This document shows positions 12,453 through 22,847 of a DNA stretch of 64,000 nt, piece after piece. Location: positions 434,001 to 498,000 of the forward strand of contig NRSV01000001.1 of NCBI GenBank assembly GCA_002286855.1, written 5' to 3'. The notes under the pieces were generated by a model that was not told where the DNA came from, searched no databases, and saw only the letters and a program-made list of their open reading frames with translations. Every line of letters begins with the position of its first letter. The stretch's first letter is position 1. The position numbers and the translations under genes are program-made. This stretch comes from Bipolaris cookei (taxonomy: Eukaryota > Ascomycota > Dothideomycetes > Pleosporales > Pleosporaceae).

Positions 12453-13678
12453 CTATTCCCGCCATGGCCAGTCTGGCACCGCAGCCGCAATAAGCTCATC
12501 TTCAATATCCCAAACCCCCTGCACCGACAACCACTGCGTCCGACAGAACGGACAATCCTTCTTCCCATCCGGCCCATTCACAAAAAACTGTCTCAGACAC
12601 TCCCGCCCAATAAGATGCGTACACCCCGGTACATTCCGAATCTGCACGCACTCATGCGTTTCTGACGGGGGCTCCAGACAGATGGGACACTCTGTATTCG
12701 GCGGCTCATTCGCAAAAACTGGAGACAGGGACTGCGTATACCGCTGCATGAAGATGTTGGCAATCAGCACACGATTCGCCGGGTCGCCATATAGAAACGA
12801 CCCGGGCATGATTCGCTGGACATTAGTACTACGCGTATCGGGTCCTGGGCTCGCCCTGGCGTTTGTATACTCCTCATACCCCGCAACCGCATCATCGTCT
12901 GCAAAGTTCCTAGCGTACGCGATACCACCGCGACGCCTGTAATGTCTACGATGCACGTGATGCTCATGTCCCCCAATCACATCCTCCTCCTCCTCCATAC
13001 CCCCCCCCCAGCATACCCCCTCCCCTCATCCTCCCCCACATTTCTCCCCCGAAACTCGTGATTCATTCCCTGCGCCCAGTCTTCGTACGTCCTCCGCGCT
13101 CGCCCTCCCAACGCCCAGTGTGCGGACGTCCTTGCTGCTCGCGCCACCCATCCTTCTCCCTGCCTCTCTGCGCGGTGCATATACGATGCAAGCACGCCGT
13201 TTAGATCCGACAGTGTAGCTGTAATGGACGTGGTGTAGATGATGCGGCCATAGGGCGTGGGGGGAGGGCGGAGGTGGGGTTGTTCTTCTAACTCTTCGTC
13301 GTATTCGTCTTCGTATTCGGCGTCTTCCTCCTCCTCCTGCTGCTGCCCGTGCTGCTCTTCAACGTCTTCAATGTCCCCCAGCTCCTCTTCAATGTTAGAG
13401 TCGTCGCTAAACCCGCTACAAGTAGACCCGGAGACCTCACCGGAATCTACCTCACCCCCTTGCTCGCTCAGCGGGACTGTACTACCATCAGTGTTCTGGC
13501 GTGAGGCACAGCGAGCAGCATGTCGGGCCTTGACTTCCGAGTTGTATACAAAGCCGTAGCCGTTGTCCGGGGGGACGTAGTCGTAGTCTGAGCTTGAGCC
13601 TGAGTCTGAGTCTGAGTCTGGGCCTGGGTCGGGTTCTGCATAGGGAGTTGGGGAGCGGGGAGCATTGAAGGGCATCAT
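12453..13678 (-). CDS. RING-finger protein (putative E3 ubiquitin ligase), frame broken at a G10 run
   Basis: Two overlapping frames on the minus strand: 13678..12977 (N-terminal ~230 aa) and 12998..12453 (C-terminal RING part). The N-terminal part is highly acidic and Ser/Asp-rich, with a Glu/Gln tract (QQQEEEEDAEYEDEYDEE), then a helical region TLSDLNGVLASYMHRAERQ. The C-terminal part carries a RING: CPIC, then CTHLIGREC, then CPFC. The position where a fifth zinc ligand usually sits is Gly, a variant common in fungal RINGs. The frames meet at a run of ten G (minus strand, about 13002-13011), immediately before ATGGAGGAGGAGGAG. One extra G, or two fewer, would make a single ~400-aa protein. 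Alternatives are a separate 181-aa RING gene starting at 12998, or a real pseudogene. RING call firm, gene structure uncertain. Confidence 0.7.
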
Positions 13679-14168
13679 TTACAGAGAACAGGTGGTTTTC
13701 TCTCGTCTTTTTTTTCTTCTCTCTGTTCTTCGTCGCTGGTTTAAGGTAGGTGGTGGTTGTATGTGTTTGATGGACTTTGGTGTTTTGCAAGGACAACTTC
13801 ATTTTGAGGGAGTATTTCTTATGGAATATATACTAGGGATAGACGGAGTTGTTTTCGAACAGTGTATGGTGAATTTTAGGGCTGGACTTTGTTACTGAAC
13901 AACTTATGTGCTGGTAGGTTTGGTGGGTGCAATTCACTCCGTGCACGTGATTCACTATGTGCGAGATGATGCGGTAACTTACTTATGTGGTGAAGGACCT
14001 AACAATCGCCGCCTGACGAGACCTAGAGGAAGATAGGAAATTGGGGATATGGATATAGTATTCTCTTTCGATTCTCCAAAACCTCACAAATGTGTCGTGT
14101 TATGCTATATGTTTATTTGTAGCAAGTATTTCTCGCAAGAAAGCAACAAAAAATACTGCTTCCCCCAC
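13679..14168. other. Promoter of the RING gene and 3' flank of the GH92 gene
   Basis: 490 bp between two minus-strand genes. The stretch just upstream of the RING start is pyrimidine-rich on the plus strand (13700-13735). No coding frame is supported. Confidence 0.5.
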
Positions 14169-16787
14169 TCAACCCCACACATCCCGCATCTCCCAACGCC
14201 TATGTTCTCCTACCCCTGCCCCCGTCATATTTCCAGCCGGCCCCAAACTCGGCGGCACATCCTCCACGCCCGTCCCCCACGCGCTCTCCTGCGGGCCAAG
14301 CGTAAGTTCCAAAACACCCCCTTCCAAGAAAAAGCTATGCTGGATCCAATTCCTCGTATACGGTTTTCCATCTAGTGTCGCAGATTGAATATAAATATTC
14401 TTATACTCGGGATCAAAATTGACATTGCGAATCGTCGCTGTCTTACCCGTCTGTCCATTCTTAATAGAGACGCATTCGAAGAACGGAGGGATAATGAAAT
14501 ATACATCTTGGCCTGCGTTGGGAAAGAATCCCATCATGACAAGAGCTTGGAAAGAGCCCATTGCGCCGCTATCGTCGTTACCGGGTATGCCGCCGACAGT
14601 GTCGTTGAAAAGCGACGGGATGTACTGGTGTGCACGCTCGGCCGAGAGTGCCGGCCGACCCGCGTAGTGGTATAGGAAAATGGTAAGGAACGCCTGCTCG
14701 TCACCTACGTACAAGATACCGGATTCGTGGAGCCAGTCTAGGCGTGCAGTAAAGAGCTCGTGGCCCCCTAGTGTTGCGATAAGCGTCGCCATGTCGCCTG
14801 GTGCGAAGAACGTGTATAGCCAGACTGGTCCTTCGTAGGTTTCGCCGCCTTCAGGATTGAGATAGCATGATGTGAAATTGAACAACGGGGAGCAGAAAAT
14901 GGGGTCTTGGAGTCCCCATGTGCCATTTTCGTAGCGCGGCTGCAGGAAGCCTACGAAGCCGGTATCAGTACTGTTGATGATGCTGGGTTGGTCGGCTTTG
15001 AACATGTTTTTCCAGTTTGCAGAGCGCAACAAGTACTTTTGGTAGTCTGCTGTGTGGCCGAGTTCACGGGCTAGTAGGGCAATGGTGAAGTCGTTGTAGG
15101 CATATTCGACTGTGCGCGAGATGGAGCGAGTTTCTGTGCCTATGCCTTCTACGTCGGTGTTTTGGGTGGGAATATAACCGAGTGTCTTCCAGGATACGAG
15201 ACCGCCTCTGCCTAAATATATCATGTTAGTAATGTCCAAAGGAAGGAAAAAACGCTCAATACGGATCATACCTTCGACATCCCAATTAATCGGCTCGACT
15301 TCTGCATCCTTGACAACGGCCTCGTACGCCAAATTCCAGTCGACGCCGGCAGTAATGTTCTTCAGATAAGCATCTGTGATTACAACATCTGCATTCGAGC
15401 CTCCTTGGGTAAATCCCTTACACAAGCTCATTCGGCAATCTGGCAACCACCCTTCATTACGATAGATATCGATCAAGCTTCTGATCATCAGTGTCTGGCT
15501 GTGTGGGTCTAGTATCGTAAGCAAAGGATGAATCGATCTAAAACTGTCCCAGATACAGTAGTAGGAGTCATAGTAGGGCTCATCAGATTTCCAGAAAGGG
15601 TTCTCGCCAGTGTAGTCTTGCGGGCTGATCATCGTTCGGTATACGCCGCTCCAGAACGATGTCAGGAAACTTTCGTCTACGCCTCCATTCTCAATAGTGA
15701 TGATGTCGAGTTTAGAGCGCCAGGCAGCGTCAGCGGCCTCGACTACCTCATCAAAGTTGAATGAAGGTATCTCGCGTTCCGCGTTCGCACAAGCCTGGTC
15801 CTCACTGACCAAACTCACACCTACCCTGACTAACATCTGGTTGTTCTGGGTGGGCTTCTCAAATTGTACCCAGCCACCTGACGGCCGCTTGCTTGTCGTT
15901 TGTCGGTTGTCGTATGGTTTGATATCTAGAGCCAGTCTTCTTGTAGTTGCTCGGGTATTGGACCAAACACCCGCGCGTCTGACTGCAGCGCCATCGAAAT
16001 CGATACAGAAGAATGACTGATATGTGCTGACGCCGAAAGACGGTTCAAAGCGTCCGCGGCCAGTCATGCGTCCAGTCTTTGCATCTACTGTCATGTTGGC
16101 CTCGCTCCGCGTATTTGGCAGATCCGTGAGCTCGACCAGAATATGCGGGCTTAGTGTCGTGTTTGGCGTCGTGGGTATTTCCGGGAACGTTATGCGATAC
16201 AACGCCGTGCGGTTCGTTACCGTAGTCTCAGTCCTGATATTATTGGCCAAAGTAATGTCAGAGTATCCAGGTTTAGCATGTACACTGCCTGGTGTACGAT
16301 TGACAGCTCGCTGATACTTTGGGTATTTACATTCATTGAGGTCATCATCTGGGCACCCAGCTTGTGCAAATATTGGAAAGTTCCCGAGCGATGGCGATCC
16401 ACCGGTACCGGAGTCGTGCATGTGGGAAAACCCATAAATGGGGTCAGAGTCTTCTGACGAGAATCCTCCTTGGTTCTCTCCTATCACGTCAGGCCCGGCC
16501 TTTGCCATTCCTAACAGAGTCAGCGTGTCGCCATTTATATTTCCTAGTAGTGAGATACATACCGAACGGCAGCGTTGCACCAGGAAAAACATGACCTAAT
16601 TATGGTTAGTTTCCCCAGCTCAGATACTTGCAACCTACGAACCCCCATTGATTGTTCCAATTAGCGGATTAACGTATTGGACTCCCGAGCTCACTTCTGA
16701 TGGTGAATTTTGCTGCGCTTTAGTGGACGTTGCGAGAAAGCACAGTAATGCTGCTGAGGCATGTTTGGGTAAAAAGAGATCAATCAT
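14169..16787 (-). CDS. Secreted glycoside hydrolase family 92 protein (alpha-1,2-mannosidase-like)
   Basis: Complement of 16643..16787, 16563..16595, 15272..16510 and 14169..15211, about 819 aa. The introns are 16596-16642, 16511-16562 and 15212-15271. The first two are needed to restore the conserved N-terminal block (NPLIGTINGGHVFPGAT, then LPFGMAKAGPDV). Donor 16642 (GTTCGT) is weak but is the one that fits the frame. The third intron is 60 bp, in frame and stop-free; removing it restores NWDVEGRGGL, SWKTLGYIP. Residues 1-22 form a signal peptide (MIDLFLPKHASAALLCFLA) and many NxT/NxS sites follow, so the protein should be extracellular or vacuolar. Other GH92 hallmarks: SFWSGVYRTMISPQDYTGEN, YDSYYCIWDSFRSIHPLL, GNDDSGAMGSFQALVMMGFF. 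Family role: calcium-dependent exo-mannosidase trimming alpha-mannosides; linkage specificity cannot be read. Confidence 0.88.
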
Positions 16788-18139
16788 TTTGACCAAACAA
16801 CAACAAAAATTTCGAAAAGCCACAAGTGAGGCGCCCACAGGACTGGCTTCGCAAGTGTACCACCCGCGCTTCCTCACATACTTTATAGCTTCCCTTCGTT
16901 GCACACAACTTGGCATTTGCACGATATTCCATAGCCATACTGCCTACCCCGACGGAGTACCTCAATTTTCCCTACATGCAGCCTGTATGTCATTCCCGAA
17001 AATGGTAACCACCTGACTCTTCGTGGTTGGTATTGCGGTAGGATACCACGTTGGAGTACTGCCGAGCGCGGGGGACCGCGGGGTAGGCATGACCATCCTT
17101 GATCCATGATGTACTGACTAGGAGCCGTGAGGCCCGATTGGTATCATAGGTTACATGTGGGGTTCTTTTGTGCGAGATGATGGGGACGGACCTGATGTGG
17201 AGCAGAAAACCGTACATTAGCCCGAATTATGACGTCGCCAAGTTACATTCTGTGGTTGGTAGTAGGGAACAAGCATGCCTAGGTCCTAGTACAGGGATGC
17301 TTGGTATCAATAAAACGGCTCAAGATCATCGGTCCTTATATGTGCTGACTTCAGAAAATATGAAAACTATCACGACTCCATTTGGGAATGCAGCAGCCAT
17401 CTCCGTGACGTGGGAGGAAAGACGCTAAACCACTTATGGCATAGATGAGGAACGCACGTTTCGCAGGTGAGAACAAACTTGAACGGTACTTTCAAACTCA
17501 CAACCGTCTCTGAAGGCATCAAACGGTATACTCAGGATGTTCATGCTGCGTGCGCCAAAGACAGCCTAACTACTACAACGAAACTAAATACTACGGATGG
17601 GTGAATTCACTACCCAATAGTTTTCCGAGCAGACGCCGAGATGAATTTGCAAAGTGCGCCCAGAATAAGCACAGCCTACATACAAAGTGGATGAACGGTA
17701 GCTTAATATATGGATCTTGAGCCTAGATTCAGGTCAAAACCACAGCCTTATCTCCTGGTGTAAGTCGCCACCACCCAGCCACAGTACTCTCCGGCTATAC
17801 GGCACGTGGGCAGCCTTACGAGGCTGTTCAGGCACACCACACGCCTCGGTGAAGACAGGCCAAAGATCACGCGACTAAACAATGAGCCCACCCGCATGGC
17901 GCTCCACCAATCTTGTTATCGCAGTGGCTCGTCTAACAGTCTGAAAGGATGCAGCCTAAGCTTTACTTACGTAGTGGCGCTTCAGGCAATAACAACACCA
18001 GTCTTGGTATCCCAAACAGGCCTCCTCGGGAACCTCACAACTCGGGCCCTAGAAACATAAAAGAGACGCGATCCCTGCAACTCAACACCATGTGTAGACC
18101 CAACAAACTCGCACGTTTTCCGCCTCCCATGTGTTCGCC
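16788..18139. other. Divergent promoter region between GH92 mannosidase and PPxY membrane protein
   Basis: 1.35 kb separating two outward-facing genes. No supported coding frame, RNA gene or repeat was seen. Its 3' end is the 5' UTR of the plus-strand gene. Confidence 0.5.
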
Positions 18140-19420
18140 ATGTCTGCCGACTTGCCCTCGTTTTGGTTTCCACCACCTGGACCGGCTCTGCCTCCATTGC
18201 CAGAGTCTACCCTGGATCTCAAACCGCCCGAGCATGACCCACGCTTGGATGGTACGATCGAATATGTAGAATACTTACATTGGTACATGTACAATATTCT
18301 TCAGAATGAGGAGAACTACCTGAGCGGATATTTCAGCCGGAATGAAAGTAATATCCACATGGGCGACGTCATAGTACCTGCGTCCAAAGCCCCAGAAAAG
18401 AACATATATGGCACAGAATATGACTGGGTAAGGGGATGGGAAATGTGGTGCTTCAGATGTCCCTCAACCGTTGCCCCGGAGGAACCAGAGAGAGACCCAA
18501 TGACTGGATACCCCTTTTGTGGCGAAAGCATCCTCAGTATGGAGCCCTTGAGGTATTTCTCTACCACGTCAAAGGAACCAGATTTGGAAGTTCCTATCTC
18601 AACCGTCCCAGGTGCCGACAGTGTCATGGCATGTGTAATTGAACAACAGGTAGACCCAGAATGGTTCAGAGTCAGTTCATCTGCACCAGAATTAGGCTCC
18701 ATCATAACAAAACCCTTCATTGTATCCCGCAGCCTGAGGGACTCCGACTCAGGTGCACGATACCGCTACAACGAAACCTACCCCTGGGGCGTCCTCGACG
18801 ACATCCAATCCCAACAAGCAACTCCCTCCCCATCATCTGCACCCTACCCAACCCCAACCACCACATCAACCACCGACTTCTGGGACTGGTACGATGACTA
18901 TGCCCCTACGAGCGTTGGCGACCCATCCGTCAACCCCGCAGCCTTCACAACCAACAGCAAAGGCAACGCTTCATCCGCAGGCTTGATAATCGGCATCCTC
19001 GTCCCTATCGCCCTCATCATAGGCATCATCGCTTGTTTCGGGAAGCGAAGACGCTCACGGCAGCAAAAAGTGACAGCTGCATCTGTGCCGCCGATGAACA
19101 CGAATCCGACCGCTGATGCGCGTCGTCAAGCTGCTGTTGCTGCGCGCACGAGTCGGAATACCGCCGCGCCGGCAACGGTACAAGGGGATGTAGATGATAT
19201 GCCACCGCCCGCCTACCACAAGGTCGTTTCGAATGTAGAGAGGATGGATATAGAAAGGAGGATGCATGCGGAAGGAACGGTGCCTGCTGGGTGGCCGCCG
19301 ACGTATACAGATGCACAAAATGCGGAGTCGACGGTTGTGTTGCCACCTGAACCTGTTGCGAGGGTGCCTGGAACGAGCCCGGCGCCATATCCAGCGCTGC
19401 CTTCGTCGCCTACGCGGTAG
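18140..19420 (+). CDS. Predicted single-pass membrane protein with two PPxY motifs in its tail
   Basis: Single exon, 426 aa from ATG 18140. The in-frame GTG at 18131 is not a likely start. The N terminus is Pro-rich (FPPPGPALPPLPES), with no signal peptide. A presumed ectodomain of ~230 residues has few cysteines (CFRC, GESI context) and NxT/NxS sites. A Ser/Thr/Pro stalk follows, then a clear membrane segment at about 279-300 (AGLIIGILVPIALIIGIIAC) and a basic stop-transfer GKRRRSRQQK. The ~125-aa tail carries PPAY near residue 356 and PPTY near 386. PPxY is the known ligand of Nedd4/Rsp5 WW domains, so a role as a ubiquitin-ligase-recruiting membrane protein is an inference. I do not recognise the ectodomain. 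A missed upstream exon with a signal peptide is possible. Confidence 0.75.
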   Translation: MSADLPSFWFPPPGPALPPLPESTLDLKPPEHDPRLDGTIEYVEYLHWYMYNILQNEENYLSGYFSRNESNIHMGDVIVPASKAPEKNIYGTEYDWVRGWEMWCFRCPSTVAPEEPERDPMTGYPFCGESILSMEPLRYFSTTSKEPDLEVPISTVPGADSVMACVIEQQVDPEWFRVSSSAPELGSIITKPFIVSRSLRDSDSGARYRYNETYPWGVLDDIQSQQATPSPSSAPYPTPTTTSTTDFWDWYDDYAPTSVGDPSVNPAAFTTNSKGNASSAGLIIGILVPIALIIGIIACFGKRRRSRQQKVTAASVPPMNTNPTADARRQAAVAARTSRNTAAPATVQGDVDDMPPPAYHKVVSNVERMDIERRMHAEGTVPAGWPPTYTDAQNAESTVVLPPEPVARVPGTSPAPYPALPSSPTR

Positions 19421-19957
19421 GTGAAGTTGGGATACGGTTGTTTGATTAATTGGGTTTCAGACTGCAATACGTTGGGAACATGCCACGCACCCCTGTGTTA
19501 ACCGGGAGGAAGAAGAGAAGATTGGCCTTGCACTCCTATGTTGATTGGCATTGTTATAAATATGCTTATCCATGTACTCTACGGAGAATAGCTGGGGCAC
19601 AAATATGATGGAGGCCACATGGCCAAGAAGGAGAGGAGAAGAGGTTCGAACGATTGAATGAGATGATACCAATGGATTAGGAGGTCATAAGAAGAACTCA
19701 TCTGAGTATCGCAGAGGTCGACTGTGGCGATGAGACAGTGGAGACGATGTATTATTTTTAGATTTCTTATTCTGTATCTTTTTTGTCTTGGATATGGTGG
19801 AGGTCACTTCTCAAGACTTTCAACCAGCATATTTGCACTGGCACAAGTGTCCATACAAGCTATGCTATCCGACTCGAGACAGGGTGTCTCGCCATTGGGT
19901 ATCATTTAGAAATTCAACTCATCATGTTCATTACTTTTTTGATTTCCCCCCCAGTAC
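19421..19957. other. Convergent 3' region
   Basis: 3' flanks of the PPxY membrane protein (+) and the pICln-like gene (-). It is AT-rich from 19540 onward, and no gene was seen. Confidence 0.5.
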
Positions 19958-20772
19958 CTAGCCAGTACGGTAGTACTTTTCTTCGTGTCCATCGGCTCCG
20001 TTGACGCCATTTGATCCATCGTCTGCCTCCTCCCTTGTCCTTATTGTGCCAGCACCTGGACCCAGCTCTTCTCCAATTACCATGCCTTTGAAGTTACCGT
20101 CTTCATCGAGATACTCATCCATGTTGTCCGCTGTGATCCAACCCGATGCACCAGGCGCCGTGTCATCCAACATATCCTCGCCCCCATCGTCACTGGCGTC
20201 TGGGTCAGGATGAAGATCTGCACAAGTGTTCAGCGCAGCGAAGAACTCGGGGATGCATGTGTCGGTAGGCTTCGCCGCGTACGATGGTGGCAAAACGGTA
20301 ATCTCCAGCATACGAATGTCATCGTCTTCGTTGACGGTTTCGGCGTCGTTGAGTGAGATGTTCATGTACAGGGCTTCGATGGTCGACTTGTACTTCATTG
20401 TCGCGTGCAGAGCGAGAGATGGGTATGGGATGGACACGCCGACGGGGGAGGGGGTGTTCTGGAATAGGATAAGGTTTCTGAGACGTTGGTTAGCACAAGC
20501 CATAATTTATAGCGAGGAAAGACATACTCTGAAGAGACCCAAACGTCAATCCCGTCTACCAAGTCCTCTTCTCCCTCACGTCTTGAACTGAATTTGCTGA
20601 ATGCAATATCTTGCTGGAGCTGATCAGCAGCAACACATAGAGTCATGGCTTCATAGTGGGTATGAAGAACCGGCTTTGTGCCAAAGAACGAAGCTGGTGT
20701 CTGCTGCTGGTGTTCTGAGAGCGGGGTGAAGTCGTCGGCCTTGGGCGGGCTGTCGAGATGTTGGAGTGACAT
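19958..20772 (-). CDS. pICln-like protein (methylosome subunit / volume-regulation family)
   Basis: Complement of 20528..20772 and 19958..20477; intron 20478-20527 (GTATGT, GTGCTAACC, CTCAG); 254 aa. The splice yields GIDVWVSSENLILFQNTPS. The N-terminal half reads as the PH-like fold of the pICln/Voldacs family: TPASFFGTKPVLHTHYEAM, then the strand VWVSSENLILF, then GVSIPYPSLALHA. An acidic segment follows (NDAETVNEDDDIRMLEITVLPP), and a second, very acidic region near the C terminus (DPDASDDGGEDMLDD), where family members bind Sm proteins. Known role in other eukaryotes: chaperone of Sm-ring assembly working with the PRMT5 methylosome. The gene faces the WD40 gene across 403 bp, so shared regulation is plausible. 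The family call is by pattern of the N-terminal fold and the two acidic regions. Confidence 0.75.
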
Positions 20773-21175
20773 TGTGAGATGTAATTCTGCTTCTGTTTCT
20801 TTTATGAATGTGGAACCAAAGTTGAAGTGAGAATATCTACTTATGAAATGTTCATAAGCTGTTTACGCGCAGAAAGACCAAAAAGTCGCTGGAGCTAGCT
20901 GAGCGTCATTGCCCCACCTCGGCCTTGGCAGGTACCAGATGCATTTCCGTCCTCTCCTTCGACTCGGCTCCTCCTACGCGTCGCAAGATGCGCAACTTTG
21001 TCATATAGCAAAAATACATCTGGAGAGACATTCGCATAGATCCGATCATCACCTTTCACCTGGGTACCTCTCCATCCCACAATGCCTTGAGCACGTACCT
21101 CGATGAGCGGTGCCATCAAATCGCAGCCGTCCCAGCACCTCGCAACACTTCTCCCACCTTCACCACTACTACACC
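20773..21175. promoter_or_regulatory. Shared promoter between the pICln-like and MORG1/WDR83-like genes
   Basis: The two start codons face away from each other across 403 bp with nothing coding between them. Both partners act in RNA processing in other organisms (Sm assembly; WDR83 is also found in spliceosomes), so co-expression would make sense. Core elements could not be resolved by eye. Confidence 0.45.
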
Positions 21176-22180
21176 ATGGCCTTCCCCGCAACCCCCACCG
21201 CCAAACTAACCGGCCATAACGGCATCGTCCACGCCGTCGCCTATTCCTCAGGCACCCAATCCTACATCCTAACCGGCTCCTCTGATCGCACCATCCGCCT
21301 CTATAACCCCAAGCACGCACCGCTCACCTCCGTCGCGCCCACTCAATCTGCGCAGCGTCCCCCAGGCCTCGTAAACAAATACACAGCGCACGGCTACGAA
21401 GTCCTCTCCCTCGCCGTGAATCACACAAACGACAAATTCGTCAGCACAGGCGGTGACAAGACTGTGTTCCTCTGGGACGTGCAAACCGCACAGACGGTGC
21501 GACGCTGGACAGGACACTCCGGACGCGTAAACCGCGGTGTCTTTGGCGGTGAGGGCGATAGTGTCGTTGTCAGTGCGAGTTTCGACGGCACAGTCCGCAT
21601 CTGGGATGTTAGGTCCAACGCCTACAAGCCCATTATGATGCTATCCGACGCCAAAGACAGTGTTTCCGACGTTGCCATTCACGATGCGGAGATTGTGACA
21701 GCTAGTGTCGACGGACGCATTAGAAGCTATGACTTGAGAACTGGCATGTGTCAAGTCGATATTATAGGGCCGTCTTGTACGAGCTTGACTGTGAGTAAGA
21801 AGGGGACGGAAGTCCTTGTTAGCTCGCTTGATTCCTCGATCAGACTTATGGATCGTATCAATGGTGGACTCCTGAAAACATACAAGCACGACGCTTTTGT
21901 TAATACGGAGTTGAGAGTCAGAAGTACACTCGGCTTGAACGATAGCGTCGTTGTTAGCGGTAGTGACAATGGCTTTGTGTTTGCATGGGATATGCTACAT
22001 GGAACTTGTCTGCACAAGTTCAAACACTCGGATATGATAGAGGTTAAAGGATCACCGCCAACTTCACTTGTAAAGGGCAAAAAGGATCTCGTATCTGCTG
22101 TGGCGTTCTGCCAAACAAGACCTGAATGGTGTAGCGGGGGTGGCGACGGCAATGTCATTGTATGGGGTATGCCGAATTAG
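21176..22180 (+). CDS. WD40-repeat protein, MORG1/WDR83-like
   Basis: Single exon, 334 aa from ATG 21176. The frame extends upstream only through a GTG, and the ATG begins MAFPATPTAKLTGHNGIV, the usual first blade. WD40 blades follow about every 40 residues, with WD or equivalent ends: GSSDRTIRLYNP, GGDKTVFLWDVQTAQTVRRW, SASFDGTVRIWDVR, SVDGRIRSYDLRTG, SSLDSSIRLMDR, GSDNGFVFAWDMLHG and GGDGNVIVWGM. The length, seven blades and motifs YTAHGYEVLSLAVN and GHSGRVNRGVF match the WDR83/MORG1 family, a scaffold of MAP-kinase modules also present in spliceosomes. There are no introns, signal peptide or membrane segments. Confidence 0.82.
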   Translation: MAFPATPTAKLTGHNGIVHAVAYSSGTQSYILTGSSDRTIRLYNPKHAPLTSVAPTQSAQRPPGLVNKYTAHGYEVLSLAVNHTNDKFVSTGGDKTVFLWDVQTAQTVRRWTGHSGRVNRGVFGGEGDSVVVSASFDGTVRIWDVRSNAYKPIMMLSDAKDSVSDVAIHDAEIVTASVDGRIRSYDLRTGMCQVDIIGPSCTSLTVSKKGTEVLVSSLDSSIRLMDRINGGLLKTYKHDAFVNTELRVRSTLGLNDSVVVSGSDNGFVFAWDMLHGTCLHKFKHSDMIEVKGSPPTSLVKGKKDLVSAVAFCQTRPEWCSGGGDGNVIVWGMPN

Positions 22181-22847
22181 AAATCGCATGTGTTGTATAT
22201 GCGTTGTTTGAATGTTAATGATACCCTTGTTTAGACAACCTTTCCCGTATGCATAGCTCCTAGCTTCCATGTACGTGTCGGTCTCTAGACTGTGATGTAG
22301 GGTCGTTACGTGGCCTTGTCAATCGATCGTGGTGAAGATCGTCAAGGGCACACTTGTCAACCAATGAAAAACGATTGTGATTGCAAATTGTATTAATGGT
22401 AGTCACACTACGTGTAGAGAACCTTCGTTCGCTTTATTGTATTTGTCGAAAGCAACAAGAGAGTTGTGTATTTTTGTAAAGAGATTAAACGTATACAAGC
22501 CATTCTTTATCCTGAAGCCAACGTGATACTTACGCAATCTGGTCAAGGAGACGTATAAAAAGGAGCAAAAAGAAAGCCGACAATACTGTAGCAAAGGATG
22601 TGTATAAGTGGTGACTTCGTAATGCCAACAGGTGTTGAGATTCTGTCTCTTACCGAGCAACCGCTATAAAAACGTATAGAAAGTAAGCAGTCTGAGATTA
22701 AAGAAAAAGCCGGTAAAGTGTGTGATGAGAGATGTCTCATAGAACGGGCTTGGGGAGGTAAGGAAAAAAGTCAGTAACACTGACACGACACTCGCTTAAA
22801 GCTAGACCCAGACTAGGCGAGTGTTTGGGACGATCAGGTGTTGGCAA
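22181..22847. other. Convergent 3' intergenic region
   Basis: 667 bp between the WD40 gene (+) and an unrecognised minus-strand gene. AT-rich; no supported feature. Confidence 0.5.

Noticed and set aside
19639..19652. GGTTCGAAC resembling a tRNA T-loop
   Set aside because: No D-arm, anticodon arm or acceptor pairing could be formed around it; no tRNA gene was found in the window.
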